Below, in pieces: positions 1 to 13,900 of a DNA stretch of 64,000 nt (position 1 is the first letter of the stretch; each line of letters opens with the position of its first letter). The notes beneath the pieces are model-generated. The model saw only the letters and a list, made by a program, of their open reading frames with translations. It was not told the DNA's origin and ran no database searches. This stretch comes from Iris pallida (Eukaryota > Streptophyta > Magnoliopsida > Asparagales > Iridaceae): positions 18,720,492-18,784,491 of the forward strand of contig JANAVB010003400.1 in NCBI GenBank assembly GCA_029216955.1, written 5' to 3'. Both the position numbers and the translations under genes were made by a program.

Positions 1-340
1 TTTTTGGTCGTTTTTCGTCTTTTTTTCCTTTCATTTATTGTTGTTTTTTGTTTTTAGTCATTTTTTTTATCACTATTGGTCACTTTTTATGGTTTTCACA
101 TTTTTGATTTTTTTTGTCGTTTTTTCTTTTTTATCGATTTTTCATTTTTGGTTTTTTTTCTTCTGTTTTGTTCGTTTGTCATTTTTTGTATTTTTTATTT
201 TTTGTCGTTTTTTTTTCGTTTTTGGTCTTTTTTTAGCAGAAAATAAACAATTTTTCCCTTATTTATTTATTATTTATTTTTAGTTTTTTTCTTTTGAATT
301 TTTTTTAAAAATTTAGTGATCCACTTTTTTAATTTTATGT
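1..340. repeat. T-rich low-complexity tract
   Basis: Almost pure T-rich sequence with recurring TTTTTNGTC/TTTTTCGT words. A reading frame of about 80 codons crosses it (38-283), but it encodes only Phe/Leu/Val-rich low complexity and is not a gene. The rest is AT-rich spacer. Confidence 0.7.
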
Positions 341-359
341 TGTATTTAAAAAATATTAA

Positions 360-552
360 ATTAGAAACTTAATTACATTACATGGTAAACCAAACATATG
401 AATGCAATTGACATTACATTACATGGTTTGATTACATGCTTCAACCAAACATAGTAATGTAATTATAATTCCATTACATTACAAACTCAATTACATTACA
501 AATTCAATTCCATTACGATTACAATTACATTACAATGAACCAAACGCAACCT
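360..552. repeat. ATTACATT-type short tandem repeats, possible MITE end
   Basis: Many copies of ATTACATTACA-like words, several followed by ACCAAAC, ending in ACCAAACGCAACC. Clusters like this are common at the ends of short non-autonomous plant transposons. I see no clear terminal inverted repeat or target duplication, so only the repeat itself is certain. Confidence 0.5.
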
Positions 553-1686
553 AGATTTTAGTATTTATAATACATATACCGCCGGTGTAAATTATGAAAT
601 ACACCGCCGGCTCTGCAATATTGCCACGTCTACATCTTAAAGTGTGTTATCTAGCGACAAATGCATCGTTGGTGAATGTTAGTGGAACACATGGCACTAT
701 TTGAAAGTCGTCGTTAGTGCAGAATTACATTAAGTGTATGAAATATAAATCCTAGATTTTATTTACACATTTGTCTTATTGGATCTCGATGAATAAGTGA
801 TCTCGGTGAATAAGTTGGCATTGTATTGCTCGAGCACTTGCCGCCGCCACCACTTTGAACTCCCTTTCTCATCTCTCATTATTTCCTTTCTCGTCCTCAA
901 ATGAAGATCCACCACCTACAACTCCCCAAAGACTGGCAGACTATGGAACAAGGCAGCTTTGGGGACCGACAATCATGTCCGCTAGCGACACGAGCTACAA
1001 CTTGCCTGAAGTTCATACTTGCTAGAATTGCTGCATTTTTCTTCGATAAACTACAAGAGAGCATGTTGTCGCCTCTCATTTCGGTACAATATCTACAAGA
1101 ACGTCGACAATCCAACCTCAACCTTTAGGGGACAGTAGACTGATGACACATCATTATGGCCGGTTAATATTATGATCCTTTTTTGAAGAGAATAATAATA
1201 TGAACTTCAAACCCACAAAAGGTTGAAATAATACATCACTAGTATAATCTGACAAGCAAAGACAACACATTAGAGGCAAACATAACCCATCATCTCCCCT
1301 TAAAAATAGTTCGAAGCCACCACACTTCAATAGCCAAGGGTGCCTTTACTAGCAAGCATACATTTATGCAAAGACATCCTACATATATACCAAACAATTG
1401 TGGCAAACCATCAAAATGTTCAATTACAAGTGCACCAGAGACCCACTAGAACATCTCTTCATGATATGATATATGACATCAGCATTTGAAAAAAGAGAAA
1501 ACAGGAATAAGAAAAAAAAAGGAATATTTCACTAAGTAATATAGAAGATATAGCCAAAATACTTCATGATCAAAATTTGAGAAGGAGAACAAATTATCTT
1601 CCTCACTTTCCTACCTTATCCCCCACTGGCTACAACAAGATTAGCAGTTCAGGTTTTTGAAAAAACATCCTATATTCTCAGGGAAT
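553..1686. other. Intergenic sequence, nothing recognised
   Basis: AT-rich sequence. A frame of 75 codons at 901-1128 has an open antisense frame over the same bases and no recognisable domain. Relative to the minus-strand host gene this is downstream flank. Confidence 0.5.
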
Positions 1687-1745
1687 CCTCGTGATTCGGA
1701 ACATCTTTCTTTAGATCATATACGCTGCAACTTCTGGAAACCATA
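1687..1745 (-). pseudogene. Degenerate second copy of the host gene's last exon
   Basis: This segment aligns with 1793-1851 inside the terminal exon. Shared words include AGATCATAT and a GCAA.TTCTGG block, with one 3-bp gap. Read on the minus strand it gives a peptide resembling the exon (YDL.KKDV against YDLEKNDV), but the flanking frame is not maintained. It is most simply an old local duplication that now lies in the 3' flank or 3' UTR. Confidence 0.4.
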
Positions 1746-1779
1746 CAAAGGTTTTTTACCCATCCGCAAAGAAAGATGC

Positions 1780-1923
1780 TTAAAGTAACTTCTTGTACTT
1801 CAGAACATCATTCTTCTCCAGATCATATTCCTTGCAAATTCTGGCAATGGTGCACTCCTTCACACCATCCTCCGCTTTCTTATCACCAAGAAGTCTTTCA
1901 AGGTCCTTTGATGGATGCAAAAC
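1780..1923 (-). CDS. Terminal exon of the Mit_KHE1-like gene
   Basis: An acceptor (TTCAACAG) precedes 48 codons in phase 0, ending with TAA. The peptide starts VLHPSKDLERLLGDKK and ends DVLKYKKLL. It is charged and has no stops, unlike its surroundings. It lies 191 bp from the copia insertion at 2120. Confidence 0.6.
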   Translation of the reverse strand, partial: VLHPSKDLERLLGDKKAEDGVKECTIARICKEYDLEKNDVLKYKKLL

Positions 1924-4900
1924 CTGTTGAATCAAAACAAAAAAGAACAAGCTAGATCAATTTATAATCCTAAAAATTGCACCAGAAGAAATTATGAATG
2001 AGAGCTGACAAAACCTACCAAAATCAAACCCTTAGATTTCAGATAAATGATACAAACTTTCTAATGGTGAATATCTTAAGAGTGCAACATTTAAACATCC
2101 TCATCAAACACGGGCAACCTGTTGGGTTTTTGGCCTTTTTACTTTGGAACTTTAGTCCCACATCGGCTAGGCCAAAAGAGTTGTATCTCTATATATTAGC
2201 TATGCTTTTTTAGAGATGCACATGTGGTGTGGAGAAGCACATGGGTGTGCCATATTGGGTTATTTTTCTAATGGAAAAAAGGCTAAATCAACAATTGAAA
2301 GCATTCATGCTTTTTGCTCTTGAAAAATTTATTTCTATTGGAGCTAAACCTCGTAGGAGCTTAGCGACTCGGACTCGGACACGGACTCGGGCTCATGGGC
2401 TCATGAGACGTAATGTGGCGTTTTGTTGGCGCACTTAGCACGCCAGCATCGTCGCTAGGCGCATAGTGCGCTCAAGTTGCGCGAGCTACTTGCGCGGCCA
2501 CGTCAGCATCATCACTAGGCGCATAGTGCGCTTAAGTTGCGCAGGCCAGGTTGCGCTGCCAGGTTGCGCGGCCCAGGTTGCGCTACCAGGTGCGCGTCCA
2601 GTGGCGCAACCAGTTGAGCGCACAGTTGCGCGCCCAGTTGCGCGGGTGGCGCAGGGCGAGCAGGTAGCACAAGGGGCTCAGTGCGCGTTCAGCGCGTGGT
2701 GTACAAGGCCGCGGGGTGCGCGAGATGCGCAACTTGCTTCAGATCGTGCCTTTGCATGATCTGAGCGGTTACTGCACGTTCGGAGTGATTTTTACCACGT
2801 CCCGAATGTTGTGCTAACTGGACAGTTGCTACTCGGGCCTATAAAAGGTCTCTTCTCTCTCACAGGCAGATATACAGGCATATACAGAGAGTTACGAAAG
2901 TTTACAAGTATTTTTTAACACAAGTAAACATAAGTCTTGAGAGAGAAGAGAAGTGTTGCACCAGCGTTGCTTTTGCACGGGAGTTCGTGTACGATCCGAG
3001 GAGTCAGAAGAGCAAGAGTGTTCCAAAGTTCTCCGACGAACTTGCTGGTTCCTGGAAGCTATTCGTGTGGGGCGAATATAGCTTTGAGCAACGGTGATCA
3101 TTCACCCCAGTAGGATATTCATCCATCAATCGCCTGTCATCTTCTTTGCTGCTGTGGATTACGAAATCTTTTTTGATTCTCGTAATATCGTATGCTGCTG
3201 TAACGAGATCTTTTTAGATCTTCGTTAAACTTGCGCAACCTTCATGGAAGTGTTGCGTTGGAACATTGTTTTTACAATTGTTCATCTTCTCAGTTTTCCA
3301 TCGAAAAATTGTACCCCGGCACTAACAATCTCAAAGCTATATTGCTACGATGGAAAACTTTAATGCTTCACTCCTCAATACTGACTTTTGTAAGTTAGAA
3401 AAATTTGATGGAGAGCATTATTAAGTCTGGAAGAGGAAGGTTTATCTCACTCTTCAACTCAGAGACGTTGATCACGTGTTTCTTGAAGAGGAATCTACTG
3501 TTCCAGATAATGGGTCTGCTGCCGCAATCAATGCGGCTACTAAACTTCAGGCCAAGTGGAGAAGGGAGAATAGCATTTGCAGGCTGCTTATCCTGAATGC
3601 TATGGAGGATTCCCTAGCAGAATCCTACAGTAAGAAAACTATTGCCAGAGACATATGGGAGTCTCTGGAGAAACTGTACGAAGAGACAAAAACAGGAGCA
3701 AGATATTTGTGGTTGAAAAATATCACAAATGGTTCTTTGAGGACGAGAAGTCTATGCTGCCGCAGGTGAAGGAATTCCTGAAGCTGCAACAGAAGCTGGA
3801 AGACGAGGCAATGCCCCTCCCCGACAAGTTTGTTGTTGGAGGAATTGTCTCGAAACTCCCCGCTGGGTGGAGCAAGTTCTATGCAAACATGCATAGGAAG
3901 AAGCTTGAGATCAGCCTTGAAGATCTCTTGCAGGAAATTTATGTTGAGGACCAGATGCGGGCTCAACTGAAAGTGGACGCACTGTCCAAGCAATTGGCTA
4001 ACGCCAATATGGTTCATACCTAAGGAACCAAGGAAAAAGCAGGCGGCTTCCCACAGCAAGAAGTCCCTGACAATATGAAAGTCAAGGGAACTTCTTTCAA
4101 GCAAAAGAAGCCAAAGTCACATTTGGCTTGTTTCAAGTGTGGCAAGAAGGGCCACTTCAAGAATGAATGCAAAGCAAAGACCAAGCAATCAGAGCAAGGA
4201 GAGTCTAGCAAGGTATCTATGATCACTGACGTTGTTGCTATGATTGCGCAGGTTGATGCGGTAGGGACTGACTCTGACTGGTGGGTAGACACTGGAGCCA
4301 CCTGCCATGTTTGCTCCAGCAAGGAGTGGTTCACCACCTACACACCTACTTCTGAAGTGGTTATAGTGGCGAACCAGGCACAAGCTGAAGTGCTCGGGAT
4401 TGGGACGGTGGTATTGAAGTTGACTTCTGGCAAGTCTCTGACGCTTCAAGGCGTGAAGCACGTACCTGCTATCGCCAAGAACCTGATCTCAGGAGGCCTA
4501 CTATGCAACGCAGGCCTCAGGATGGACATCAATGCTGGCCAGATGGTAATGTCTATTAAGGGAACATATTTCGGAAAAGCTTTTTATACCGAAGGAATGT
4601 TCAAAATTCAGCTTGTAAATCAGTCCAATGTAATTAATGCAATCACTCCTTCTGCTTATACTTTTGAGTTGTGGCATAATAGACTAGGACATGTTCATTG
4701 TAAACGAATAAACAGAATGTCTAGTCTAGGGCTTATCTCCAGGTGTGGGGGTAAGGTAGAGAAATATGAAGTTTATGCTCAAACAAAGATCACAAAAAAA
4801 TCCTTTCCTCGGGTTAATCGAAGTACAAATCTTTTGGAGTTAGTACACTCCGATATCTGTGACTTCAAACAATTCTCTACAAAGGCTGAGATGAAGTATT

Positions 4901-7900
4901 TCATAACTTTCATCGATGACTTCTCAAAGTATGCGTTCGTCTACTTGCTGAAGGCTAAAGACGAATCATTCGAGAAGTTCAAGGAGTTCAGAGCCGAAGC
5001 TGAGCGGCAGACTGGACAACAACTCAAAAGAATAAGAAGTGATCGAGGTGGGGAGTACAGGTCTCATGAATTCGCATCGTTCTGCAAAGAACATGGAATT
5101 GTCAATGAGACTACTGCTCCGTACTCTCCTCAATCAAACGAAGTAGCAGAGAGGAAGAACAGAACGTTAACAGAAATAATTAACTCAATGTTGTTGACTG
5201 CTGGTCTTCCTAAGTACTACTGGGGAGAAGTTGCATTGACGGCCACTTTTATTTTAAATAGAGTGCCTCATGCAACTTCAGACGTTACTCCTCATGAACT
5301 CTGGTTCAAGGTCAGACCTAACTTGAATGTCATTCGAGTGTGGGGGTGTCTGGCATATGTCAAGCTTTCAGATCTGAAGATTCAGAAGCTTGGGACAAGG
5401 ACTACTAAGACGATCTTCTTGGGGTATGCCGAGAAGAGTGATGCTCGGAGATTTCTTGATATTGAGTCAAATCATATCATTGAATCTCGCGACGCAGAAT
5501 ATTTTGAAAACAAATTTGTAAGGCACAAGAATATTGTTCTTGCAGATATACCGGAGAACAATGAGGGTGCGCAGAAAACTGAAGTCTTCAATGAAGATGT
5601 GGTCCAAGAAGATGTTATTGTTGAAACAACGATTGAACCAGAACAAGCTGAGCCGTCAGCTAAGCGTGTGAGGAGGCCGAAGGACTTCAGAAGTGACTTT
5701 GTCACCTATCATGTGGAAGCAGATCCGCTTACCTATGATGAGGTGATGAAGACCAGAGACGCGATTTTCTGGAAGGAGACGATTGACAATGAAATAGATT
5801 CCATCAACTCAAATAACACTTGGGTGTTGGTTGATCTCCTGAAGGAGCAAAACCCATCGGATGCAAATGGATCTTCAAAAAGAAGATGAAAGCAGGCGAA
5901 ACTATTGACAAGTTCAAGGCTAGGTTGGTAGCTAAGGGGTTTTCTCAGAAGCAGGAGATTGACTACTTTGACACGTATGCTCCAGTAGCCCGAATGACCA
6001 CCATCAGAATGTTGATTGCTCTCGCAGCAATACATAAGATGGTGATACATCAGATGGATGTGAAAACGGCTTTCCTAAATGGCGAACTGACCGAAGAGAT
6101 TTACATGCAACAGCCAGAGTGATTTGTCGTCAAGGGTCTTGAAGACAAAGTCTGCAAGTTGGTGAAATCTTTGTACGGTCTTAAACAGGCTCCCAAGATG
6201 TGGCATGAAAAATTTGACAAAATTATAAGGTCAAATGGCTACATGGTCAGCGAGACGGACAAGTGTGTTTACACGAAGTTCGCTGATGGAAGAGGTGTAA
6301 TCGTTTGTCTGTACGTGGACGACATGCTTATCCTAGGTATGGATATGGGTTGTGTCACGGAGACAGAGAAATTCATCTCGAGCAAGTTCAGTATGAAGGA
6401 CTTGGGGGAAGCTGATGTGATCTTAGGGATCAAGATCATCCGGACAGACACTGGACTAGCGCTGTCACAGTCTCATTATATTGAGAAAATGATCACTCGT
6501 TATAGGTATCGGGATCTTCCAGGGATCGATATGCCGTATAGGTGTGATCTGAAGCTGAAGCCTAATTCAGGAAAAAGCGTCAGGAAGCTGGAGTATGCAA
6601 GCGTAATCGGGAGTTTGATGTATGCTACTACTGCCAAAAGGCCTGACATAGCTTTCGCAGTGGGAATGCTGAGTCGTTTCACGAGCAACCCAGGTGTTGA
6701 ACACTGGAAAGCTGTGAAACGGGTTATGAGATATCTCAAGAATACTCAGACATATGCACTGTACTACAGCGGAGATCCGCCGGTAGTGGAAGGTTTCAGT
6801 GATGCCAGTTGGTGCTCAGAGGTGGAGAGCGAGAGGTCCATAGGTGGATTCATTTTCACAATGGATGGAGCTGCTATATCGTGGAAGTCGAAAAAGCAGA
6901 ATATGCTCTCGCGGTCATACATGGAATCTGAGTTCTTTGCACTTGATACCGCAACCGAGGAAGCAGAATGGCTTCGGGAGCTCATGTATGATCTTCCAGT
7001 GGTTGGGGCGCAAATATCGATGATACCGATATACTGCGACAACCAGACGACTGCGGCGGGTGGCATCAAATGACCTCTTCAACGGAAAGAAGAGGACTGT
7101 GCGGTTGAAGCACAGGGCAGTACACGATCTTATCAAGAGGTGTTATTGCAGTGATTGATGTTCGGATTCAGGAGAACCTGGCGGATCCGTTCACTAAGGG
7201 CCTCAAGCGCCAGCTGGTTGACGACACAGCTTGTAAAATTGACTTGAAGGCATTCTGATATTGTATTATTGTATTCCTACCATAAAGTTTTATGCTATTA
7301 GTTCAAAGAGAAATCTACTAGGCATCTAGCTTTTGGTTCAAGGGAGGACCACTAATCGGAAGAATATCAGGAACGGTGGATACATGTTCTATTGGGCATG
7401 GAGAGGTTACGGACCTACAACCACTGTTGTCTACTGTTGTTTTCTGCGGAAAACGAATCCTGTGGAAAGGTTGGCTTAAATGCCTTAATGAGTTCTCAGG
7501 CAGAGTGAATGTCTGGTGTGCTTTACAGGAAGCACGGTAGAACAGCACTACAAGGAGTGAAACTCCATGCTACTGTGGGGTGACTCCACCATGAGATTCC
7601 CAGGCATGGAGTAATGCCTCGGCCTCGCTAGCCAAGTCACAGCGGCGTAGCACCGCAAATAGGCAGTTAGCCTAATGTTGTATGTTAAAATAAAGAGGGG
7701 TGTAGTCAGCACTACAAAGAGGAGTTCCTCATGTTACAGTGACACGACACTACGATGAGGTACCCGGTTAGGAAAAAAGCCTCGGCCTTGCAAGCCATGT
7801 CGTTGCGACGTAATACTGCAAGGGAGCCTAAGGTTTCATGCTGGATAGTTTGGCACTACAAAGAGGCGGTTGCCTCATGCTACAGTAGTATGACACTATG

Positions 7901-10900
7901 ATGAGGTTCCCGGTACGGGGTAAGGCCTCGGCTTTAAACCATGTCATAGCGGCGTAGCACCGCAAGGGAAGCACAAAGCGCTTCATGCCATGTCTCTTTA
8001 ATAATAAACTCACCTATAGTGTATGGACAGAGATCTCAGGCCGTCTCTTGAGAGTAAACTAGTAGACGCCCAAAATTATACACTGAAACCAGGCTGGCAC
8101 AGGACCTTTAATGTGCAAGCCAGAAGCACATGTAACTACATTATGTGAGTGGAAAGAATTTCAGATATGATGCAGAATTCAAGGCTTAGTCTATTCTTGT
8201 ATTATAGTCTGCTATTTGACCCATACGAGAAGATTCAAGTCGTCAGCGACATCTCTCCTAATGCATGATGGACAATTACTGTGGGGAACACTTATACCCA
8301 TATATAGAGATATGTGGAGGATTGTTGGGTTTTTGGACTTTTTACTTTGGAACTTTAGTCCGACATCGGCTAGGCCAAAAGAGTTGTATCTCTATATATT
8401 AGCTATGTTTTTTTAGAGATGCACATGTGGTGTGGAGGTGCACATGGGTGTGCCATATGGGGTTATTTTTCTAATGGAAAAAAGGCTAAATCAACAATTG
8501 AAAGCATTCATGCTTTTTGCTCTTGGAAAATTTATTTCCATTGGAGCTAAGCCCCGTAGGGACTTAGCGACTCGGACATGGACTCCGGCTCATGGGCTCA
8601 TGAGACGTAATGTGGCGTTTTGTTGGCGCACTTAGCACGTCAGCATCGTCGCTAGGTGCATAGTGCGCTTAAGTTGTGCTCGTTGCGCGAGCTACTTGCG
8701 CGGCCACGTCAGCATCGTCACTAGGCGCATAGTGCGCTTAAGTTGCGCGCGGCCAGGTTGCGCTGCCAGGTTGCGCGGCCCAGGTTGCGCGACCAGGTGC
8801 GTGCCCAGTGGCGCAACCAGTTGAGCGCACAGGTGCACGCCCAGGTGCGCGGGTGGCGCAGGTGGCGCAAGTGACTCAGTGCGCGTTCAGCGCGTGGTGT
8901 ACAAGGCACGCGAGGTGCGCGAGATGCGCAACTTGCTTCAAATCGTGCCTGTACATGATCTGAGCGGTTACTGCACGTTCGGAGTGGTTTTACCACGTCC
9001 CGAATGTGGTGCTAACCGGACAGTTGCTACGCGGGCCTATAAAAGGTCTCTTCTCTCTCACAGGCAGATATACAGGCATATACAGAGAGTTACGAAAGTT
9101 TACAAGTATTTTTTTAACACAAGTAAACAGAAGTCTTGAGAGAGAAGAGAAGTGTTACACCAGCGTTGCTTTTGTACGGGAGTCCGTGTACGATCCGAGT
9201 CAGAGCAGGAGTGTTCCAAAGTTCTCCGACAAACTTGCTGGTTCCTGGAAGCTATTCGTGTGGGGCGAATATAGCTTTGAGCAACGGTGATCATTCACCC
9301 CAGCAGGATATCCATCCATCAATCGCCTGTCATCTTCTTCGCTGCTGTGGATTACGAAATCTTGTTAGATTTTCGTAATATCGTATGCTGCTGTAACGAG
9401 ATCTTTTTAGATCTTCGTTAAACTTGTGCAACCTTCCTAGAAGTGTTGCGTTGGAACATTGTTTTTACAATTGTTTCATCTTCTCATTTTTTTATCGAAA
9501 AATTGTGCCCCGGCACTAACAATCTCAAAGCAATATTGCTACGATGGAAAACTTTAATGCTTCACTCCTCAATACTGACTTTTGTAAGTTAGAAAAGTTT
9601 GATGGAGAGCATTATCAAGTCTGGAAGAGGAAGGTTTATCTCACTCTTCAACTCAGAGACGTTGATCACGTGCTTCTTGAAGAGGAACCTACTGTTCCAG
9701 ATAATGGGCCCGCTGCCGCAATCACTGCGGCTACTAAACTTCAGGCCAAGTGGAGAAGGGAGAATAGCATTTGCAGGATGCTTATCCTGAATGCTATGGA
9801 GGATTCCCTAGCAGAATCCTACAGTAAGAAGACTATTGCCAGAGACATATGGGAGTCTCTGGAGAAACTGTACGAAGAAGACAAAAACAGGAGCAAGATA
9901 TTTGTGGTTGAAAAATATCACAAATGGCTCTTTGAGGACGAGAAGTCCATGCTGCCGCAGGTGAAGGAATTCCTGAAGCTGCGACAGAAGCTGGAAGACG
10001 AGGCAATGCCCCTCCCCGACAAGTTTGTTGTTGGAGGGATTGTCTCGAAGCTCCCCGCTGGGTGGAGCAAGTTCTATGCAAACATGCATAGGAAGAAGCT
10101 TAAGATCAGCCTTGAAGATCTCTTGCAGGAAATTTATGTTGAGGACCAGATGCGGGCTCAACTGAAAGTGGACGCACTGTCCAAGCAATTGGCTAACGTC
10201 AATATGGTTCATACCAAGGAACCAAGGGGAAAGCAGGCGACTTCCCACAGCAAGAAGGACCCTGACAATCTGAAAGTCAAGGAAACTTCTTTCAAGCAAA
10301 AGAAGCCAAAGTCATATTTGGCTTGTTTCAAGTGTGGCAAGAAGGGCCACTTCAAGAATGAATGGAAAGCAAAGACCAAGCAACCAGAGCAAGGAGAGCC
10401 TAGCAAGGTATCTATGATCACTGACGTTGTTGCTATGATTGCGCAGGTTGATGCGGTAGGGACTGACTCGGACTGGTGGATAGACACTGGAGCCACCTGC
10501 CATGTTTGCTTCAGCAAGGAGTGGCTCACCACCTACACACCTACTTCTGAAGTGGTTATGGTGGCGAACCGGGCACAAGCTGAAGTGATCGGGATTGGGA
10601 CGGTGGTATTGAAGTTGACTTCTGGCAAGTCTCTGACGCTTCAAGGCGTGAAGCACGTACCTGCTATCGCTAAGAACCTGATCTCAGGAGGCCTACTCTG
10701 CAACGCAGGCCTCAGGATGGACATTAATGCTGGCCAGATTGTGATGTCTATTAAGGGAACATATTTCGGAAAAGCTTTTTAAATCGAAGGAATGTTCAAA
10801 ATTCAGCTTGTAAATTAGTCCAATGTAATTAATGCAATCACTCCTTCTGCTTATACTTTTGAGTTGTGGCATAATAGACTAGGACATGTTCATTGTAAAT

Positions 10901-13900
10901 GAATAAACATAATGTCTAGTCTAGGACTTATCTCCAAGTGTGGGGGTAAGGTAGAGAAATGTAAAGTTTGCGCTCAAACAAAGATCACAAGAAAACCCTT
11001 TCCTCGGGTTAATCGAAGTACAGATCTTTTGGAGTTGGTACACTCCGATATATGTGACTTCAAACAATTCTCTACAAAGGCCGAGATGAAGTATTTCATA
11101 ACTTTCATCGATGACTTCTCAGAGTATGCGTTTGTCTACTTGCTGAAGGCTAAAGACGAAGCATTCGAGAAGTTCAAGGAGTTCAGAGCCGAAGCTGAGC
11201 GGCAAACTGGACAACAACTCAAAAGAATAAGAAGTGATCGAGGTGGGGAGTACAGGTCTCATAAATTCGCATCGTTCTGCAAAGAACATGGAATTGTCAA
11301 TAAGACTACGGCTCCGTACTCTCCTTAATCAAACGGAGTAGCAGAGAGGAAGAACAGAACGTTAACAGAAATGATTAACTCAATGTTGTTGACTGCGGGT
11401 CTTCCTAAGTGCAACTGGAGATAAGCTGCATTGACGGCCACTTTTATTTTAAATAGAGCGCCTCATGCAACTTCAGACGTTACTCCTCATGAACTCTGGT
11501 TCAAGGTCAGACCTAACTTGAATATCATTCGAGTGTGGGGGTGTCTGGCATATGTCAAGCTTCCAGATCTGAAGATTCAGAAGCTTGGGACAAGGACTAC
11601 TAAGACGATCTTCTTGGGGTATGCCGAGAAGAGTTATGCTCGAAAATTTCTTGATATTGAGTCAAATCATATCATTGAATCTCGCGATGCAGGATATTTT
11701 GAAGACAAATTTGCAAGGCACAAGAATATTGTTCTTGCGAATATACCGGAGAACAATGAGGGTGCGCAGGAAACTGAAGTCTTCAATGAAGATGTGGTCC
11801 AAGAAGATGTTGTTGAAACAACGATTGAACCAGAACAAGCTGAGCCGTCAGCTAAGCGTGTGAGGAGGCCGAAGGACTTCGGAAGTGACTTTGTCACCTA
11901 TCATGTGAAAGCAGATCCGCTTACCTATGATGAAAGGATGAAGACCAGAGACGCGGTTTTCTGGAAGGAGGCGATTGACAATGAAATTGATTCCATCACC
12001 TCAAATAACACTTGGGTGTTGGTTGATCTTCCTGAAGGAGCAAAACTCATCGGATGCAAATGGATCATCAAAAAGAAGATGAAAGCAGACGAAACTATTG
12101 ACAAGTTCAAGGCTAGGTTGGTAGCCAAGGGATTTTCTCAGAAGCAGGAGATTGACTACTTTGACACGTATGCTCCAGTAGCCCAGATGACCACCATCAG
12201 AATGTTGATTGCTCTCGCAGCAATACATAAGATGGTGATACATCAGATGGATGTGAAAACAGCTTTCCTAAATGGCGAGCTGACCGAAGAGATTTACGTG
12301 CAACAGCCAGAGGGATTTGTCGTTAAGGGTCTTGAAGACAAAGTCTGCAAGTTGGTGAAATCTTTGTACGGTCTTAAACAGGCTCCCAAGATGTGGCATG
12401 AGAAATTTGACAAATTTTTAAGGTCAAATGGCTACATGGTCAGCGAGACGGACAAGTGTGTTTACACGAAGTTCGCTGATGGAAGAAGTGTGATCGTTTG
12501 TCTGTACGTGGACGACATGCTTATCCTAGGTAGGGATATGGGTTGTCACGGAGACAGAGAAATTCATCTCGAGCAAGTTCAGTATGAAGGACTTGGGGGA
12601 AGCTGACGTGATCTTAGGGATCAAGATCATCCGGACAGACACTGGACTAGCGCTGTCACAGTCTCATTATATTGAGAAAATGATCACTCGTTATGGGTAT
12701 CGGGATCTTCCAGGGATCGATACGCCGTATAGGTGTGATATGAAGTCGAAGCCTAATTCAGGGAAAAGCGTCAGGCAGCTGGAGTATGCAAGCGTAATCG
12801 GGAGTTTGATGTATGCTACTACTGCCACAAGGCCTGACATAGCTTTCGCAGTGGGAATGCTGAGTCATTTCACGAGCAACCCAGGTGTTGAACACTGGAA
12901 AGTTGTGAAACGGGTTATGAGATATCTCAAGAAGACTCAGACATATGCACTGTACTACAGCGGAGATCCGCCGGTATTGGAAGGCTTCAGTAATGCCAGC
13001 TGGTGCTCAGAGGTGGTGAGCGAGAGGTCCACAGGTGGATTCATTTTCACAATGGGTGGAGCTGCTATATCGTGGAAGTCGAAGAAGCAGACTATGCTCT
13101 CGCGATCATCCATGGAATCTGAGTTCTTTGCACTTGATACCGCAACCGAGGAAGCAGAATGGCTTCGGGAGCTCATGTATGATCTTCCAGTGGTTGGGGC
13201 GCAAATATCGGCGATACCGATATACTGCGACAACCAGACGACTGCGGCGGTGGCATCAAATGACCTCTTCAACGGAAAGAAGAGGACTGTGCGGTTGAAG
13301 CACAGGACAGTACACGATCTTATCAAGAGGTGTTATTGCAGTGATTGATGTTCGGATTCAGGAGAACCTGGCGGATCCGTTCACCAATGGCCTCAAGCGC
13401 CAGCTGGTTGACGACACAGCTTGTAAAATTGACTTGAAGGCATTCTGATATTGTATTATTGTATTCCTACCATAAAGTTTTATGCTATTAGTTCAAAGGA
13501 AAATCTACTAGGCATCTAGCTTTTGGTTCAAGGGAGGACCACTAATCGGAAGAATATCAGGAACGGTGGGTACATGTTCTATTGGGCATGGAGAGGTTAC
13601 GGATCTACAACCACTGTTGTCTACTGTTGTTTTCTACGAAAAACGGATCCTGTGGGAAGGTTGGCTTAAATGCCTTAATGAGTTCTCAGGCAGAGTGAAT
13701 GTCTGGTGTGCTTTACAGGAAGCACGGTAGAACAGCACTACAAGGAGTGAAACTCCATGCTACTGTGGGGTTGACTCCACCATGAGGTTCCCAGGCATGG
13801 GGTAATGCCTCGGCCTCGCTAGCCAAGTCACAGCGGCGTAGCACCGCAAATAGGCAGTTAGCCTAATGTTGTATGTTAAAATAAAGAGGGTGTAGTCAGC

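Noticed and set aside
553..640. Hairpin from CCGCCGGTGTA and TACACCGCCGG
   Set aside because: The second word is not the exact reverse complement of the first (CCGCCGG against CCGGCGG), so the stem is poor.
901..1128. 75-codon plus-strand frame preceded by a CT-rich leader-like stretch
   Set aside because: The opposite strand is equally open over the same bases, and no domain or splice support is visible.
2466..2759. 97-codon frame in the copia LTR and its counterparts at 8721-8996 and 14701-15030
   Set aside because: The frames arise from the GC-rich minisatellite; they are not conserved in frame or length among the three LTRs.
7546..7990. CRISPR-like array
   Set aside because: Three diverged 140-bp units in a plant retroelement; no short identical repeats with unique spacers.
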